Positions 24,965-34,580 of a stretch of 50,139 bases of DNA are shown here, one piece after another (position 1 is the first letter of the stretch; each line of letters starts with the position of its first letter). The notes under the pieces are model-generated. The model was not told the origin of the DNA. It did no database searches and worked only from the letters and a program-made list of their open reading frames with translations. Source of the stretch: Acidobacteria bacterium 13_2_20CM_57_17 (GTDB lineage Bacteria > Acidobacteriota > Terriglobia > Acidiferrales > UBA7541); the NCBI GenBank assembly GCA_001914785.1, contig MNDE01000102.1, positions 1 through 50,139 of the forward strand. The letters are read 5' to 3'. Both the position numbers and the translations under genes were made by a program.

Positions 24965-25936
24965 GTGAGCAATCCACTAACGCGAAGAAAGTTTCTAGGT
25001 AACACCGGAGCAGCGGCCGTCATCCCGGCCTGGTGGGATTGGCTTCGAGGAACGTCCTGCAACGCGTCTTCATTGGGCGATGAGGCGGCGGCTTCTCCCG
25101 GAACAGCAGATCGCATCGTCGACATGCACGTGCATTTCGATGAGAAGAATCCGAATTTCATCAGCGACTTCCTGAAAGTATCGGAGCGGTTGAATCTAAC
25201 TGCGTGTTTGCTTACTCCTTTTGCCGACAGAAAAGTCGTCTCTGATGCAGCGAAGCAGCATCCCGCGCAAATCATTCCGTTTGGCTTCGTGGATCTGGAC
25301 GCCGCGGACGTGGTCAACCAAGTTGAGGAACTGCACGCGATGGGCTACCGCGGCCTGGGCGAGCTGGAGTTCGTGAAGAAGCCGTACAACGATCCGTCGT
25401 ATCTTCCGGTGTACGAATTGGCGAATCGCTACGGTTGGATCGTTCTTTTCCACACCGGAATCGTGCTGCGGAGAAAATTTGACGAACCGGAAGACGTGGC
25501 TTCCGGGCGGATGCGGCCCATTTATCTGGAAGAAATTGCCCGGCGTTTTCCGAAAATCACGGTGCTAGGCGCGCACTGCGGCAATCCCGAATACGAATGG
25601 GCGGCGGAAATTGCTCGGTGGAACCCCAATGTGTTTTTCGATTTGAGCGGTTCCACGCTCGCGAAAATGCAGGGGCGGCTTGCGGATTTCCAGAAAATCT
25701 TCTGGTGGTCGAACACGGAATGGCAAAGTCCGGAGTGGAAGGCAAAAAAGCCGGACAGCGACCCGAGCGCGTTTGTCAAGATTGTCTTCGGGTCGGACAA
25801 CGGTCTGGACGGGATCGAGTCAGTGGTGAATCAATATCATGCCCTGTTCGATGCCTGCGGCCTCGCAGCGCACACCCGCAAGATGATCATGGGGGAAACG
25901 CTTTCCAACATGCTGGGGCTGCCCGATGGTCATTAA
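24965..25936 (+). CDS. Exported amidohydrolase-2 family metal-dependent hydrolase
   Basis: A 323-residue protein. The GTG at 24965 is chosen because GGAAAGGTAGGG precedes it and because it opens with a twin-arginine signal (LTRRKFLGNTGAAAV), implying export of a folded enzyme. The fold is an amidohydrolase TIM barrel: metal-binding H55 and H57 in DMHVHF, then LFHTG, VLGAHCG and FGSDNGLDG with the late catalytic Asp. Family members hydrolyse or decarboxylate small carboxylates, lactones and amides, so the substrate cannot be named. Its last 11 bases overlap the start of the broken nagB-like gene, which suggests a former operon with amino-sugar genes. It appears intact, unlike all its neighbours to 28.6 kb. 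Confidence 0.8.
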   Translation: MSNPLTRRKFLGNTGAAAVIPAWWDWLRGTSCNASSLGDEAAASPGTADRIVDMHVHFDEKNPNFISDFLKVSERLNLTACLLTPFADRKVVSDAAKQHPAQIIPFGFVDLDAADVVNQVEELHAMGYRGLGELEFVKKPYNDPSYLPVYELANRYGWIVLFHTGIVLRRKFDEPEDVASGRMRPIYLEEIARRFPKITVLGAHCGNPEYEWAAEIARWNPNVFFDLSGSTLAKMQGRLADFQKIFWWSNTEWQSPEWKAKKPDSDPSAFVKIVFGSDNGLDGIESVVNQYHALFDACGLAAHTRKMIMGETLSNMLGLPDGH

Positions 25937-26630
25937 GGTATACGGGGACAAGACCTCTTTAGGCAAGGCTGCGGCGGAGCAGGCCACAATTTCTTTGCGC
26001 GAGGCAGTTCAGAACAACGGCAGGGCGAGAATCGTTGCGGCGACGGGCGCCTCGCAAAATTCGAATTTCTGGATGCGCTAACGGCGATGCCGGGCATCGA
26101 GTGGGCGAAGGTGGAGATGTTTCACCTCGACGAATGCATCGGCCTGCCGCCCACTCACTCGGCCAGCTTTCGCACATACCTTCTCGAACGCTTGATTCAC
26201 AAGACGGGAATCACCAAGTACCACTTTCTTGATGGCGACGCTGATGTTCTGGAAATTGTTCGCAAGGTTGCTGCAGACTTGAAGGCCGCTCCGATCGACA
26301 TCGCCTTCGTAGGTATCGGCGAAAATGGCCACCTCGCATTCAACGAGCCGCCCGCGGATTTCCAAACCGAGGAGCCCTACATCATCGTTGACCTGGATGA
26401 GCCCTGCCGCCGTCAGCAGGTGGGAGAGGGCTGGTTCGCCTCTTTTTCGGGGAGGTTCCCACGCGGGCGATTTTCATGACCGTCCAGCAGATATTGAAAG
26501 CGAAAGAAATTCTTGTCGTTGTCCCTGACGCGCGAAAAGCGCAGGCCGTAAACCTGCTTCCATTCTGCGCATCCATACGAACACGATCATCTTCCTGGAC
26601 AAACTTTCCTCCGCTCTGCTGAGCCCGTAA
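25926..26630 (+). pseudogene. nagB: Broken glucosamine-6-phosphate deaminase (NagB-like)
   Basis: The pieces together spell a NagB-family protein. Frame 1 gives [20 protein letters not shown] up to [11 protein letters not shown], then breaks at CAAAA near 26058. A second frame gives [51 protein letters not shown] and [15 protein letters not shown] further break near 26445 leads to [25 protein letters not shown], a short deletion follows, and a last frame gives [18 protein letters not shown] and a stop. At least three frame changes rule out function. NagB converts glucosamine-6-P to fructose-6-P and ammonia; the intact ancestor would have fed amino sugars into glycolysis. It overlapped the amidohydrolase gene and preceded a sugar transporter. 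Confidence 0.85.
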
Positions 26631-26661
26631 AGCAAAGGGAACATCGCTTAAATTCAAAAAA

Positions 26662-28008
26662 ATGCGCATGGCCACAATCGGTCAAAACATCTCGACGCGA
26701 AGCCGGCCCATTCCGCATCTGCGCTGGTGGATTTGTGGGGTGTTGTTCGCGTCCACGGTCATTAACTATATCGAGTGCCAGACTCTTTCCTGGCTCGACC
26801 GTATCTCAAACAGGACTACCACTGGACCAACACCGATTACGCCAACCTCGTTATCGGATTCCGCGTGGCCTACGCGATTGGCCAGTTCGTTTGGGGACGG
26901 TTGATGGACCGCGTCGGGACCAGACGCGGGTTGACTCTCTCCGTTCTGTGGTACTCACTTGTTTCGATATTTACCCCGCTGGCCAGAGGCTTTTACGATT
27001 TCGCGGCATTCCGCTTTCTGCTGGGAACTGGAGAATCCGGCAACTGGCCCGGCGCGACGAAAGCGGTTTCCGAATAGTTCCCCAAGCGCGAAAGCGGTTT
27101 GGCAACCGCTCTTTTCGACAGCGGCTCGTCCATTGGCGGGGCGATTGCCCCCTACCTCGTTGTGTCTATCTACCTTCGGTGGGGGCGGGGGCCAGCCTTT
27201 ATTATTCCAGGGTTGCTCGGCTTCTCTGGCTCATGGTACGGCGCAGTTATCGCACGCCGCAAGAGTATCCCCGCATCAGCGAATCAGAACGGCAAATGAT
27301 TCTTGCCGACTCTCGGGATCTTTATCCCGAAGCTGGCAAGCCGCGGACACCTTGTGTCAGCCTTCTTAGGCTGCCTCAGACTTGGGGAACGATTGTCGCC
27401 AAGGGTTTGACCGACCCGGTATGGTTCTGTGTCACCGACTGGTTCCCTATCTATCTGGTGGCCAAGGCATTCCGTTGAAGAGTAGCCTGGTTGTGGTCTG
27501 GGTTCCCTTTATCGCCAGCGATTTGGGAAATTTCTTCGGGGGACCGCCTCCGGTTATCTGGTCAAGCGCGGCTGGTCGCTTGGCGCGGGGCGAAAGGCGC
27601 TGGTTGTATTCGGCGGCTTCGGTGTGCTGGTCCTCATTCCTACCGTTTTCACATTCAAGCTGTGCGATTATTGCCCTTTTTGCGGTGGCCACGTTTTCCT
27701 ATGCGGCGTTTTCCACCATTGCCAATGTGCTGCCCTCGGACTTGTTTAAGATCGAATCGGTTGCCTCCGTGAGCGGCATGAGTGGAACAGGCGCAGGCAT
27801 CGGTACGATCATCGCTTTCAAACTGATTGGATACTTCTCCGATGCGCACCAGACGGCAGGCACCCATTCTTTTGACCCAATCGTGATCGTCGCGGGCATG
27901 ATTCCTTTCCTCGCGATGGTTCTCGTCTTATTTCTCGTCCGCAATCCGGAGCCACGGAAAAGGGGCTGGTTCGGCAGATTTGACCGCGTTTTTTCCAGTT
28001 CCCTTTAG
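26662..28008 (+). pseudogene. Broken MFS transporter of the hexuronate (ExuT-like) type
   Basis: An originally about 430-residue, 12-helix permease is readable only by switching frames. It begins [18 protein letters not shown], shifts near 26790 to [52 protein letters not shown], meets an in-frame TAG at 27075-27077 where these proteins have Trp (AVSE-stop-FPKRE), and goes on [22 protein letters not shown]. It shifts near 27225 to [20 protein letters not shown], near 27470, near 27540 and near 27670, and ends SGMSGTGAGIGTIIAFKLIGYFSD. The DRVGTRRG loop and [10 protein letters not shown] are typical of the anion:cation symporter family that imports hexuronates. At least five frameshifts and one nonsense codon make it a clear pseudogene. 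Confidence 0.88.
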
Positions 28009-28115
28009 CCCCTGCCGGTCAAAATGGTGATACGCTCTCGACCGAAAAGTCGAAGTGTGCCTGACCCACAGGCCGCTAACTCGCCCACAGCCCTGAGGTT
28101 CCCTAGGGAGCAAGG

Positions 28116-28628
28116 ATGGCTACAGCAACCCAGGAGACTCATTCGGCCCCAGTCAAGGTGAAACGTGTACCGTCTGAAACGGCCGCGGAACCGAAGCGCT
28201 ATGTGTCGCTCGATGCCTATCGCGGTTTCATCATGCTGATCCTCGCTTCGGAAGGTTTTGGTTTCCCCGCACTGCGAGGCGATCCCACTTGGAGCGGCAT
28301 TGCGCATTGGTTTCGTCACGTTCCCTGGGAGGGCGGTGTCTTCTGGGACATGATTCAGCCGGCCTTTATGTGCATAGTGGGTTTGGCTATGCCGTTCGCG
28401 CTAGCGCGGCGTAAGGAGTTGACCGCGACTGAAGGCGATAACTTCCGCCACGTTCTTGTGCGTTCCCTGCACCTCATTATCCTGAGCCAAATTATTATTT
28501 GGGTTGAGTCAGGCGCTATCAAGCTACAGCTGATTAATGTGCTGTCACAGATCGCGTTCACTTATACACTGACGTATTTTCTTCTGAAATTTAGGGGGAG
28601 CGGTCGATATATAATTCCTCCGTTGAAA
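28116..28628 (+). pseudogene. N-terminal fragment of a DUF5009/HGSNAT-like membrane acyltransferase
   Basis: About 160 residues of a membrane protein: VSLDAYRGFIMLILASEGFG is the first helix with the DxxRG motif of heparan-alpha-glucosaminide N-acetyltransferase-like (DUF5009) proteins. Next come FWDMIQPAFMCIVGLAMPFALA and FRHVLVRSLHLIILSQIIIW, then ILSQIAFTYTLTYFLLKFRG. Homology stops there, after three or four of the expected ten or so helices, and the same open frame runs without a stop into a PIG-L deacetylase. The simplest explanation is an internal deletion with its junction near 28600-28625. Such proteins are thought to acetylate amino sugars across the membrane. The ATG at 28116 is preceded by AGGGAGCAAGG, so it may still be translated as part of the fusion. 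Confidence 0.7.
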
Positions 28629-29564
28629 ATGAGGATGCTGAATTCCTTTGGGCAAATGTTTTGTGCGAACTCTGTTCGCTATGAACAGAGGCTCGCGTGC
28701 GTTTTTGCTTCACTATTGCTCGTAGCCCTGCCGGGACGGACACAGAATCAACCTGTACGCGTCATCGCTTTCGGCGCGCATCCCGATGATTGCGACCTCG
28801 GTGCAGGTGGCGTGGCGGCCAAGTTTGCGGCGCTCGGCAACAAGGTGAAGTTCGTATCGCTAACCAACGGCGACGCGGGGCACCAGTCGATGGGTGGAGA
28901 AGCACTCGCCAAGCGCCGGCGCGCCGAGGCACAAGAAGCCGGGCGACGCATCGGCATCGAATACGAAGTGCTCAATAATCACGACGGCAAGCTCCTGCCT
29001 ACCCTTGAAGTCCGCGAGCAGGTTATTCGCGAAATCCGCAAGTGGAATGCGGACATCGTCATCGCACCGCGCCCCAATGACTATCATCCGGATCACCGGT
29101 ATACGGGAGTGTTAGTGCAGGACGCGTCCTACATGGTGATCGTGCCGGATTTGGTAACGGATACGCCGCCCCTGAAGCGGAATCCGGTTTTCCTCTACTA
29201 CAGCGACCGGTTCACGCGGCCGCAACCGTTTCGGGCGGACATTGTCGTCTCGATTGACGATGTGTTCGAAAAGAAGGTTAATATGCTGGACGCCCACGTA
29301 TCCCAATTCTATGAGTGGCTGCCGTGGACGCAGGGACAGTTCGAGCAAGTGCCGAAGGATCCCGCGGAGCGAAAGAAATGGCTCGAGGTGGGGCCTTTGG
29401 CGTCGAGAAAACTCCAATCCGAATGGCGAGAGGCGTTGCAGAAGCGGTATGGTGCGCAAGCAGACCGTGTTCAGCACGCAGAGGCCTTTGAAATCACAGA
29501 ATACGGGTATCAGCCCAGCGAGGAAGAGATTCGTAAGCTTTTCCCCTTTTTCCCCGACCGGTGA
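28629..29564 (+). CDS. PIG-L/LmbE-type deacetylase, fused in frame to the upstream fragment
   Basis: 311 residues if read from the ATG at 28629; the open frame continues up to 28116 (482 residues in all). After a hydrophobic stretch that looks like an old signal peptide (RLACVFASLLLVALPGRTQNQ), the deacetylase begins VRVIAFGAHPDDCDLGAGG. H51 and D54 (AHPDD) are zinc ligands and catalytic base of the PIG-L family; NDYHPDHRYTG holds the distal His ligand. The fold continues to residue 290 with no lesion. Family members remove N-acetyl groups from GlcNAc conjugates such as GlcNAc-PI, GlcNAc-inositol and chitobiose. Whether it is made alone and exported or as a membrane-anchored fusion is unclear; the ATG at 28629 has only a weak upstream TTGAAA. 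Confidence 0.82.
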   Translation: MRMLNSFGQMFCANSVRYEQRLACVFASLLLVALPGRTQNQPVRVIAFGAHPDDCDLGAGGVAAKFAALGNKVKFVSLTNGDAGHQSMGGEALAKRRRAEAQEAGRRIGIEYEVLNNHDGKLLPTLEVREQVIREIRKWNADIVIAPRPNDYHPDHRYTGVLVQDASYMVIVPDLVTDTPPLKRNPVFLYYSDRFTRPQPFRADIVVSIDDVFEKKVNMLDAHVSQFYEWLPWTQGQFEQVPKDPAERKKWLEVGPLASRKLQSEWREALQKRYGAQADRVQHAEAFEITEYGYQPSEEEIRKLFPFFPDR

Positions 29565-29639
29565 CAAGCCCTTGTCTCTGAGCCACCCTCCTGATTCCGC
29601 TAGACAAGTTCTGCTGCTTGCTAACGTGGAGAAAAAGTG

Positions 29640-31067
29640 ATGCAAAAAGCGCTATGCTCTATCTTCTTCCAGGCCCTTGCCTTCGCTTCCTCCAGTTTCG
29701 GGGCTCAAAGCTCTCCCGCTGTTCCCGAGTTGCCTCGCCTCAGTCTTGACAATTTTTCTCCCGGCATCCAGGAGCAGATTAGAGAGGCTTACTCCCACGC
29801 TCGCAGCCATCCACGGGACGCCAACGCGAGCGGACGGCTAGGTATGGTTCTTCAGACTTATGGGTTGTTCCAGGAGGCAGCCGCGTGTTACCGGCGTGCC
29901 GGACAGCTCGAACCTACAATTTTTCAGTGGGCTTATTATCTGGGAGTCGTCGAAGCGGATCAGGGCAAGTGCGACGCGGCCACTTCTACTCTTCGCTTGG
30001 CGTTGCGCGTCGATCCCGACTATCTCCCCGCAAAGCTACGGCTCGCCAACTGCCTGCTTGCCTCCGCGGAGTGGGACGCGAGCGGAATGCTCTATGCCGA
30101 GATCGTGGAGCAACACCCCAATAACGCTGACGCTTACTACGGTCTGGGGCGAGTCCGCGCGGCCCGGCGCGAGCTTGCGGGCGCGGCTATGGCTTACGGC
30201 AAGGCGACCGAATTGTTTCCGGAGTTTGGAGCCGCGCATTATGCACTGGCGCTGACGTATCGCGCGCTCGGCGAGGCCGGCCAAGCTGACGAACAGCTCC
30301 GCTTCTATGAGAAGAACAAGACCGGTGTCCCTCCGGCGGGGGACACGCTGCTGACCGAGGTTCGCGCTCTCAATCGGAGCGCGACTTACCAGGTGCAGTA
30401 CGGCGCGGAGTTGGAAAAACAAGGAAAGTTAGCGGAATCCGCCGCCGCACACGAGAAGGCGCTCGAAGTCGATCCGCAATTGGTCCAGGCGCACATCAAC
30501 TTGATCGAGTTGTACGGGCGGCTGGGTCAATTCGAGATAGCGGAGGAGCACTATCGTGCAGCCATCCGTCTGAATCCGGATTCGGCTGAGAGCTACTATA
30601 ATTACGGGGTGCTTCTCTTGAGCGCCGAAAAATTTCAGTCAGCTGAAGAGGCTTTCCGGAAAACTATCGAAATCAATCCCTATTACTCAGGCGCCCACAA
30701 CAACCTCGGGTACCTCCTGGAGCGACAGGGTAGTTTGGCAGAAGCAACGGTCGAATACCGGAAAGCTGTCGAAAACAAACCGAGTGACCGCCAGGCGCAT
30801 TTTAATTTGGGCCGCTTATTGGTGAACCAGAAAAAATATCCGGAGGGAATTCAGGAGCTGGAAAAGACAATTGAGCCTGAGGATGAAAACACGCCGCGAT
30901 ATGTCTACGCGCTGGGCGCGGCTTTCGCGCGCTCCGGAGACCGGCAAAACGCCCTGCACTATATTCGACAGGCACGTGAAGGCGCAGCGGCTCGCGGCCA
31001 ATCCGCTCTTCTCACCAGTATCGAGCGCGATCTGCGCGCCCTAGAAGCATCGGGACCGCCGCAGTGA
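29640..31067 (+). CDS. Exported TPR protein, partner of the downstream CRTAC1 protein
   Basis: A 475-residue protein with a Sec signal ([23 protein letters not shown]) and about ten tetratricopeptide units from residue 45 to the end. Clear ones include [88 protein letters not shown] and [27 protein letters not shown]. TPRs bind other proteins; no enzymatic part is seen. The ATG at 29640 is preferred to the adjacent GTG at 29637 because of GTGGAGAAAAAG upstream. Its stop codon overlaps the GTG of the CRTAC1 gene by 4 bases, so they are translationally coupled and probably act together in the periplasm. Confidence 0.88.
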   Translation: MQKALCSIFFQALAFASSSFGAQSSPAVPELPRLSLDNFSPGIQEQIREAYSHARSHPRDANASGRLGMVLQTYGLFQEAAACYRRAGQLEPTIFQWAYYLGVVEADQGKCDAATSTLRLALRVDPDYLPAKLRLANCLLASAEWDASGMLYAEIVEQHPNNADAYYGLGRVRAARRELAGAAMAYGKATELFPEFGAAHYALALTYRALGEAGQADEQLRFYEKNKTGVPPAGDTLLTEVRALNRSATYQVQYGAELEKQGKLAESAAAHEKALEVDPQLVQAHINLIELYGRLGQFEIAEEHYRAAIRLNPDSAESYYNYGVLLLSAEKFQSAEEAFRKTIEINPYYSGAHNNLGYLLERQGSLAEATVEYRKAVENKPSDRQAHFNLGRLLVNQKKYPEGIQELEKTIEPEDENTPRYVYALGAAFARSGDRQNALHYIRQAREGAAARGQSALLTSIERDLRALEASGPPQ

Positions 31068-32866
31068 AAATGCGGAAGCGGGATTCAAATCCATTCCCAG
31101 GTGCACGTCGACGATACAACTTTGGACGGCGGGATTTTCTGCGGCTACTACTCTCGGGGTTAGCTGGTAGGGCAAGCGGACTCGCCAGTCCCGTTTTCGG
31201 CTTCCCTTCGCAAGTTCCACTCTTCCGCGAAGTCGCCGAGAAAGTCGGGCTGAAGTTCCATCATTTTACAGGCGCTACAGGCGAATACTACATGCCGGAA
31301 ATCATGGGCGCCGGTGTAGCACTCTTCGATTACGACAACGACGGCGACCTGGATGTGTATGTGATTCAGGGAACGGTATTCGATCCTTCTCAAGACGCGC
31401 GGCGCGCGAAGTTTCCCCCTGCGCCGGGATGGACGCCCGGCAACCGCCTCTTCCGCAATCTTTTGAGCGAGACGGGGAAGCTGCAGTTTGTGGACGTCAC
31501 GGAAAAAGCCGGAGTCGGGCACGTCGGCTACGGCATGGGAGTTGCGGTGGGCGACTACGATAACGACGGCTTCCAAGACCTCTACGTTACAAACTTCGGA
31601 CGCAACATTTTTTACCACAACAATGGCGACGGCACCTTCACCGATGTGACGGCGAAGGCTGGTGTTGATGACCCGCGCTGGAGCACGAGCGCGGCTTGGG
31701 TTGACTATGACCGCGACGGGCGCCTTGACCTTTTTGTTGCGAATTATTTGGATTTCACAGTAAAGGGAAACAAGCACTGCTATGCATCCACCGGTGAGCG
31801 GGACTATTGCACGCCGAAGATGTACCAGCCGGTACCGGCGCGCTTGTTTCACAACCGCGGTGATGGGACGTTTGAAGATGTCACCGAAGCGGCTGGAATC
31901 GGCGCGGCTGTCGGGCCCGGTCTCGGGATTGTTTGCGCCGATTTCAACGGGAACGGCTGGCCGGACATTTACGTCGCCAATGACGGCGCCGCCGCTCATC
32001 TCTGGATCAATCAGAGAAACGGCACGTTTAAGGAGATGAGCCTGCTGTCGGGGGCGGCTTACAGCGCAGATGGGCTGCCGCAGGCAGGCATGGGAGTGGC
32101 TGCCGGCGATTTTGACGGTGATGGTAACGAAGATATCTTCAAAACAAATTTGACCAACGAAGGCGCCAACCTGTATGTCAACGATGGCCATGGAAACTTC
32201 TATGATGCCTCAGCGGAATTTGGCCTGTTGCTGCCGACTTTTCCTTACACGGGTTTTGGCACCGAATGGTTTGACTACGACAATGACGGACGCCTCGATC
32301 TGTTCATCGCCAATGGCGCGGTGAATCGCATGGAGTCGCTGCGAGGAAGTCCATACCCGTTTGGCCAGCCGAACCAGTTGTTTCATAACGAAGGCGATGG
32401 GAAGAAATTCCGCGAAATGACGGGAGCCACGGGGTCGGCATTTGCAATGGCGGAGGTGAGCCGGGGTGCGGCATTCGGCGATATTGATAATGATGGCGCC
32501 ATGGATATCGTGGTGGCGAATAACAACGGTCCGCTGCGGCTTTTGCTGAATCAGAGCCGTTCGTTGAATCGCAACCACTGGCTGCTGGTTCGATTGGAAG
32601 CCAGTCACGGGAACCGCTTGGGGATCGGCGCCCTGGTTGAGGTGCGACAGAAGGGCCGAAGACTCCTGCGTCGTGTGCATACGGACTCGAGCTACCTGAG
32701 CGCGAACGACGTTCGTGTTCACTTCGGATTGGGAGAGGATCCGAAGATTGAAGATCTAATTGTGTGCTGGCCAGACGGGCAACATGAAGCGTGGGACAAA
32801 ATTCAAGCAGATCGGATCGTTACAATCCGTCAGGGAACTGGCCGCAGTATCCGAAGTCATGGCTAA
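31064..32866 (+). CDS. CRTAC1/VCBS-repeat protein with ASPIC-UnbV C-terminus
   Basis: A 600-residue protein. A twin-arginine-like signal ([16 protein letters not shown]) indicates export in folded form. From about 75 it carries FG-GAP/VCBS blades with calcium-binding loops such as [65 protein letters not shown] and [14 protein letters not shown], a seven-bladed-propeller pattern. The C-terminus ([18 protein letters not shown], then [15 protein letters not shown] and CWPDGQ) is the ASPIC/UnbV domain. The role is unknown; such proteins may bind polysaccharides or surfaces. The GTG start overlaps the upstream TPR stop (GTGA). An alternative ATG is at 31070. It is convergent with the ROK regulator 31 bases away. 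Confidence 0.88.
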   Translation: MKMRKRDSNPFPGARRRYNFGRRDFLRLLLSGLAGRASGLASPVFGFPSQVPLFREVAEKVGLKFHHFTGATGEYYMPEIMGAGVALFDYDNDGDLDVYVIQGTVFDPSQDARRAKFPPAPGWTPGNRLFRNLLSETGKLQFVDVTEKAGVGHVGYGMGVAVGDYDNDGFQDLYVTNFGRNIFYHNNGDGTFTDVTAKAGVDDPRWSTSAAWVDYDRDGRLDLFVANYLDFTVKGNKHCYASTGERDYCTPKMYQPVPARLFHNRGDGTFEDVTEAAGIGAAVGPGLGIVCADFNGNGWPDIYVANDGAAAHLWINQRNGTFKEMSLLSGAAYSADGLPQAGMGVAAGDFDGDGNEDIFKTNLTNEGANLYVNDGHGNFYDASAEFGLLLPTFPYTGFGTEWFDYDNDGRLDLFIANGAVNRMESLRGSPYPFGQPNQLFHNEGDGKKFREMTGATGSAFAMAEVSRGAAFGDIDNDGAMDIVVANNNGPLRLLLNQSRSLNRNHWLLVRLEASHGNRLGIGALVEVRQKGRRLLRRVHTDSSYLSANDVRVHFGLGEDPKIEDLIVCWPDGQHEAWDKIQADRIVTIRQGTGRSIRSHG

Positions 32867-32897
32867 CATTCAGAGGGATGCGTGCGCAACAAAACCT

Positions 32898-34202
32898 CTA
32901 GCCCGCCTCAAATCCCTCCGTTGGACTCTCGATTTGCGGGCCACGCCTGGACCATCTGGAAAGGGACTCGATCATGAATCGCGGTGGCTTCAAGGTGGGG
33001 ATTTCGAAGTGTTTTTCCAGTGCTATCGACCCGGCTCCTAGGACGCTAGCCTCACTCAATTTCCCAAAAAGGATGCGCATGTTCTTGGTCGAGTAGCTCA
33101 AGGCCTGCCTTTTCACTACCTTGGTCACTTGATCGAGCAGCCCTTGTCCTGCCAGCTTGAGCCGCTGATCGAGAACCAAAACCGAAGGATTGAAGAGATT
33201 CACCAGGTTGGCAAGGCCCAATCCCAGGTAATTCGCTGCCTGCTCCACGATGGCGGCGCAAGCCTTGTCGCCGGCTTTCGCTGCGCTCAGAATCATCCAT
33301 CCGGAGACGTTCGCGGGATTGCCACCGGCCAGCGCCAAGACTTCAGAGCCGCCTCCATCCGCAATGGCTTTCTGGATTCTCGTTTGGATCGCGGCTGCTC
33401 CGGCGATCGCTTCCAGGCAACCAAAACTTCCGCATTTGCAGGCAGGCCCCTCCTCGATCATATGCGTGTGCCCCAGTTCACCGGCGGCATGCCTTGCGCC
33501 ATGCATCAGTTTTCCGTTGCTGATGATCCCGGCGCCGATTCCCGTCCGGCCATATTCCACGTAAATCATGTCATCCACCATCGCGCCGGCGCCAAGGGTC
33601 CTCTCCGCCACGGCTTTGGCGCCCGCGAGATTCACGACCCTCACGGGGGCTGAAAACATCTTTTCGAAAATATTCCGAAGCGGCACCTGCTTGAGGAACT
33701 CAATCGTGGAAGACATCACCATTGTGCCTTCCTGGCTGTTCACCAAGCCCGATCCGGCAACACCGATCCCGAGAAGCGATTCCTCGTCGATGTCAGCTTG
33801 TTTGATGGCATTGCGCGCGCACGACAGGAGCTGGTGCAAGAGCTCGTCCGTGCCGGAGTCGAGGCGCGTCTCTTCCCGCGAGATGGACACGATTCGCAGA
33901 TGAAGATTCATTACCGCTGCGAGCACGGCTTCATCGTCAAACCCAATGCCGAGGACAAAGCCGTGCTCTTCATTGAGCCGAAGCAAAACCTGTTTACGGC
34001 CTCTCGAATTGTTTGACCGGCCCGCTTCGACAAGCCTTTCCTGCTTTAGCAGGTCGCGCACCAAGCCAGAGATTGCGCTGCGCTGAAAATGAGTAAGTTC
34101 ATGAATCTCCACTTGCGAAAGTGGACCTAACTTTCGGAGCAGAGCTTCAATAACCAACAGGTCGCGTTCGCGCTGCGTTTTGCAGTGCCTCATTCGGTCC
34201 AT
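32898..34202 (-). CDS. ROK-family transcriptional regulator
   Basis: A 434-residue protein. An N-terminal winged HTH (about 10-75: LLRKLGPLSQVEIHELTHFQRSAISGLVRDLLKQ) precedes a ROK sugar-kinase-like domain (80-400). The zinc site is intact: H245 in GELGHTH and C255, C257 and C262 in CKCGSFGC. The kinase ATP-binding DxGxT is lost (LGIGFDDEAV), and the usual catalytic ND pair is replaced (VVNLAGAKAVAE, 189-200). So it should sense a sugar without phosphorylating it, like NagC or XylR. It is divergent from the TonB receptor, with a palindrome overlapping that gene's promoter, and is the obvious regulator of the downstream carbohydrate operon. The ATG at 34202 is preceded by GGGG. Confidence 0.9.
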   Translation of the reverse strand: MDRMRHCKTQRERDLLVIEALLRKLGPLSQVEIHELTHFQRSAISGLVRDLLKQERLVEAGRSNNSRGRKQVLLRLNEEHGFVLGIGFDDEAVLAAVMNLHLRIVSISREETRLDSGTDELLHQLLSCARNAIKQADIDEESLLGIGVAGSGLVNSQEGTMVMSSTIEFLKQVPLRNIFEKMFSAPVRVVNLAGAKAVAERTLGAGAMVDDMIYVEYGRTGIGAGIISNGKLMHGARHAAGELGHTHMIEEGPACKCGSFGCLEAIAGAAAIQTRIQKAIADGGGSEVLALAGGNPANVSGWMILSAAKAGDKACAAIVEQAANYLGLGLANLVNLFNPSVLVLDQRLKLAGQGLLDQVTKVVKRQALSYSTKNMRILFGKLSEASVLGAGSIALEKHFEIPTLKPPRFMIESLSRWSRRGPQIESPTEGFEAG

Positions 34203-34315
34203 GCAGAAACCCCGACATAGTTAGACGGTCTGTCAGAAAAATCTAGAACTAGAACTAATTCGCTCCCAGCGGGACGATTGTGCACCAATTAATTCGAAAA
34301 AGTAAAACAATTTAC

Positions 34316-34344
34316 TTGACAACGGTTTCTTCCGTTGATAGCGT
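34316..34344 (+). promoter_or_regulatory. Candidate promoter with a palindromic operator for the TonB receptor
   Basis: A consensus -35 TTGACA (34316-34321) is followed after 17 bases by TAGCGT (34339-34344), a weak -10. The spacer holds a perfect inverted repeat CAACGG (34320-34325), TTTCTT, CCGTTG (34332-34337) that overlaps the -35. A repressor bound there would block transcription. The divergent ROK protein is the natural candidate. The rest of the 34203-34580 gap has a TAGAAC direct repeat near 34244 and an AATTAATT palindrome near 34287 that may belong to the ROK promoter; no gene is seen. Confidence 0.55.
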
Positions 34345-34580
34345 TCCTCGCAAATTGTAGAGGAGTATGGGTGCTTCCTACCGGGAGAGCGCGCCTTGAG
34401 GAGTCGGCTCGGCGTGTGGGGTACGGGCAATTTGGCGTGACGCCATCAGGCCCATTTTTTCGGTGCGCTGCGGGTAAAGTACCGAACTGATGTTGATTCG
34501 GGAACTGTCATCGAGGGACAAATCGCAGGTTGCGAATCACGCCATCGGCCTAGCTGTTTAAAGTTAAGGAGGCAGGGGTG

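Noticed and set aside
33052..33653. Open frames within the ROK gene on both strands
   Set aside because: They are shadows. The ROK frame has an intact HTH and zinc motif across this interval.
32898..34202. A glucokinase function for the ROK protein
   Set aside because: It has an N-terminal HTH and lacks the ATP-binding DxGxT and the catalytic Asp, so it is a regulator.
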